A stretch of DNA of 52,043 nt. Origin: Betaproteobacteria bacterium HGW-Betaproteobacteria-7 (GTDB lineage: Bacteria > Pseudomonadota > Gammaproteobacteria > Burkholderiales > Rhodocyclaceae). Under the pieces are notes generated by a model. It was not told the DNA's origin and did no database searches. It worked only from the letters and a program-made list of their open reading frames with translations. The DNA lies in assembly GCA_002840765.1 (NCBI GenBank), contig PHCE01000024.1, forward strand, positions 50,098 through 102,140, given 5' to 3'. The first letter of the stretch is position 1. The number at the start of each line of letters is the position of its first letter. The position numbers and the translations under genes are program-made. This document shows, piece after piece, positions 51,392 to 52,043 of this stretch.

Positions 51392-52043
51392 GGTGATGAC
51401 GTTGGTCGGCACCCGGCCCGAGCTGATCAAGATGAGCCGGGTGATTGCCGAACTCGACCGTCAGGTCGAGCATGTCCTGGTGCATTCCGGGCAGAACTAC
51501 GATTACGAGTTGAACCAGGTGTTCTTCGACGATCTCGAAATCCGCAAGCCCGACCATTTCCTTGGCGCGGCCGGTGAGACGGCGGCGCAGACGATCGCCG
51601 AGATCATCGCCAAGGTCGACCTGGTATTCGAAAGCGAAAAGCCGGATGCGCTGATGCTGTACGGCGATACCAACACCTGCCTGGCCGTCATTCCGGCCAA
51701 GCGGCGCAAGATCCCGGTGTTCCACATGGAGGCCGGCAATCGCTGCTTCGACCAGCGCGTGCCGGAAGAACTGAATCGCAAGGTGCTCGATCACCTGAGC
51801 GACATCAACATGGTGTTGACCGAGCACGCCCGGCGTTACCTGCTGGCTGAGGGCATCCGTCCGGAAACCATCATCAAGACCGGTTCGCACATGGAAGAGG
51901 TGCTCGATCACTACATGCCGCGCATCGTCGCTTCCGACGTGGTCGCCCGCGAAGGCCTGGAAGAGGGGCGCTTCTTCATCGTCAGCACGCACCGCGAAGA
52001 GAACGTCGATACGCCGGACAACCTGCGCGACCTGCTCGACACC
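51384..52043 (+). CDS. fnlC: UDP-N-acetylhexosamine 2-epimerase, FnlC/WbvD/WbjD type (truncated by window edge)
   Basis: The first 220 codons of a non-hydrolysing UDP-HexNAc 2-epimerase with TLVGTRPELIKMSRVI, VHSGQNYDYELNQVFF, YGDTNTCLAVIPAKRRKIPVFHMEAGNRCFDQRVPEELNR (across two stretches) and STHREEN. The NRCFDQRVPEELNRK form, in place of LRSFNMRMPEE in the WlbD gene, is the FnlC/WbjD signature. It is expected to invert C2 in the last step to UDP-L-QuiNAc or UDP-L-FucNAc. GTG at 51384 has GGAGG six bases upstream; ATG 51396 is less likely. The stop lies beyond the window. Confidence 0.9.
   Translation, partial: MLKVMTLVGTRPELIKMSRVIAELDRQVEHVLVHSGQNYDYELNQVFFDDLEIRKPDHFLGAAGETAAQTIAEIIAKVDLVFESEKPDALMLYGDTNTCLAVIPAKRRKIPVFHMEAGNRCFDQRVPEELNRKVLDHLSDINMVLTEHARRYLLAEGIRPETIIKTGSHMEEVLDHYMPRIVASDVVAREGLEEGRFFIVSTHREENVDTPDNLRDLLDT

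Noticed and set aside
1..52043. tRNA, rRNA, CRISPR array, insertion sequence or transposase
   Set aside because: None was seen. There are no repeat-spacer patterns and no transposase motifs among the reading frames, so the island shows no obvious mobility gene within the window.

Overview
The window is a contiguous piece of a high-GC proteobacterial chromosome. It carries a conserved housekeeping operon followed by a very large surface-polysaccharide (O-antigen or capsule type) gene cluster. The gene set and order of the first part (OmpA family, gyrA, serC, pheA, hisC, tyrA) and the strong similarity of several sugar genes to Bordetella-type genes suggest a betaproteobacterium, possibly a Rhodocyclales relative (Dechloromonas/Azonexus-like). 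That taxonomic call is inference. Only the first two genes, a truncated OmpA-family gene and an amidohydrolase, are on the minus strand. Everything from gyrA (1873) to the right edge is on the plus strand, mostly with start/stop overlaps or gaps under 30 bases.

Layout: (1) 1-1776, OmpA-family lipoprotein/porin-like gene and TRZ/ATZ (MtaD-like) amidohydrolase. (2) 1873-8680, gyrA-serC-pheA-hisC-tyrA, in the order that in many beta- and gammaproteobacteria continues into aroA-cmk-rpsA-ihfB. Here it continues instead into a secreted ATP-dependent DNA ligase (8684) and sugar genes. (3) 9569-12104, rmlB-rmlA-rmlC for dTDP-L-rhamnose, without rmlD. (4) 12267-17409, a TviB-type UDP-HexNAc 6-dehydrogenase plus wlbA-wlbB-wlbC-wlbD homologues, together a complete predicted route from UDP-GlcNAc to UDP-ManNAc3NAcA. 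(5) 17437-20400, three SDR enzymes closely resembling Bordetella WbmH, WbmG and WbmF, predicted to take that sugar towards the L-galacto 2,3-diacetamido uronic acid or its amide. (6) 20427-29904, an accessory block: LhgO-like FAD oxidoreductase, two more SDRs, a methyltransferase, an AsnB-like amidotransferase, a NodB-fold protein, a GNAT acetyltransferase, a WbqC-like protein and a Wzx-type flippase. (7) 29943-34631, a glycosyltransferase and an O-antigen type ABC exporter with two ATPase genes and one permease. (8) 34709-41984, a methyltransferase and two paralogous CgeB/GT-like proteins, each followed by its own AsnB-like amidotransferase. (9) 41988-50328, three GT4 glycosyltransferases, a giant membrane protein that looks like a Wzx-Wzy fusion, a second multi-span membrane protein and a QnlB/WbvR-type reductase. 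(10) 50438-end, a FnlA/QnlA-type dehydratase/epimerase and a truncated FnlC/WbvD-type 2-epimerase, which with the reductase should make UDP-L-QuiNAc or UDP-L-FucNAc.

Taken together, the cluster is predicted to build a polysaccharide containing diacetamido-hexuronic acid (probably amidated), rhamnose, and an L-6-deoxy-HexNAc. The most interesting points are the Bordetella-like Wlb/Wbm module outside Bordetella, three different amidotransferases with two paired to paralogous unrecognised glycosyltransferases, the apparent Wzx-Wzy fusion, and the coexistence of flippase and ABC export genes. By eye the housekeeping part and the last two genes are GC-rich, whereas about 22.5-41.9 kb is clearly poorer in G and C, as expected for an imported and reshuffled polysaccharide island. 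Nothing here was searched against databases; assignments rest on recognised motifs and remembered family sequences.
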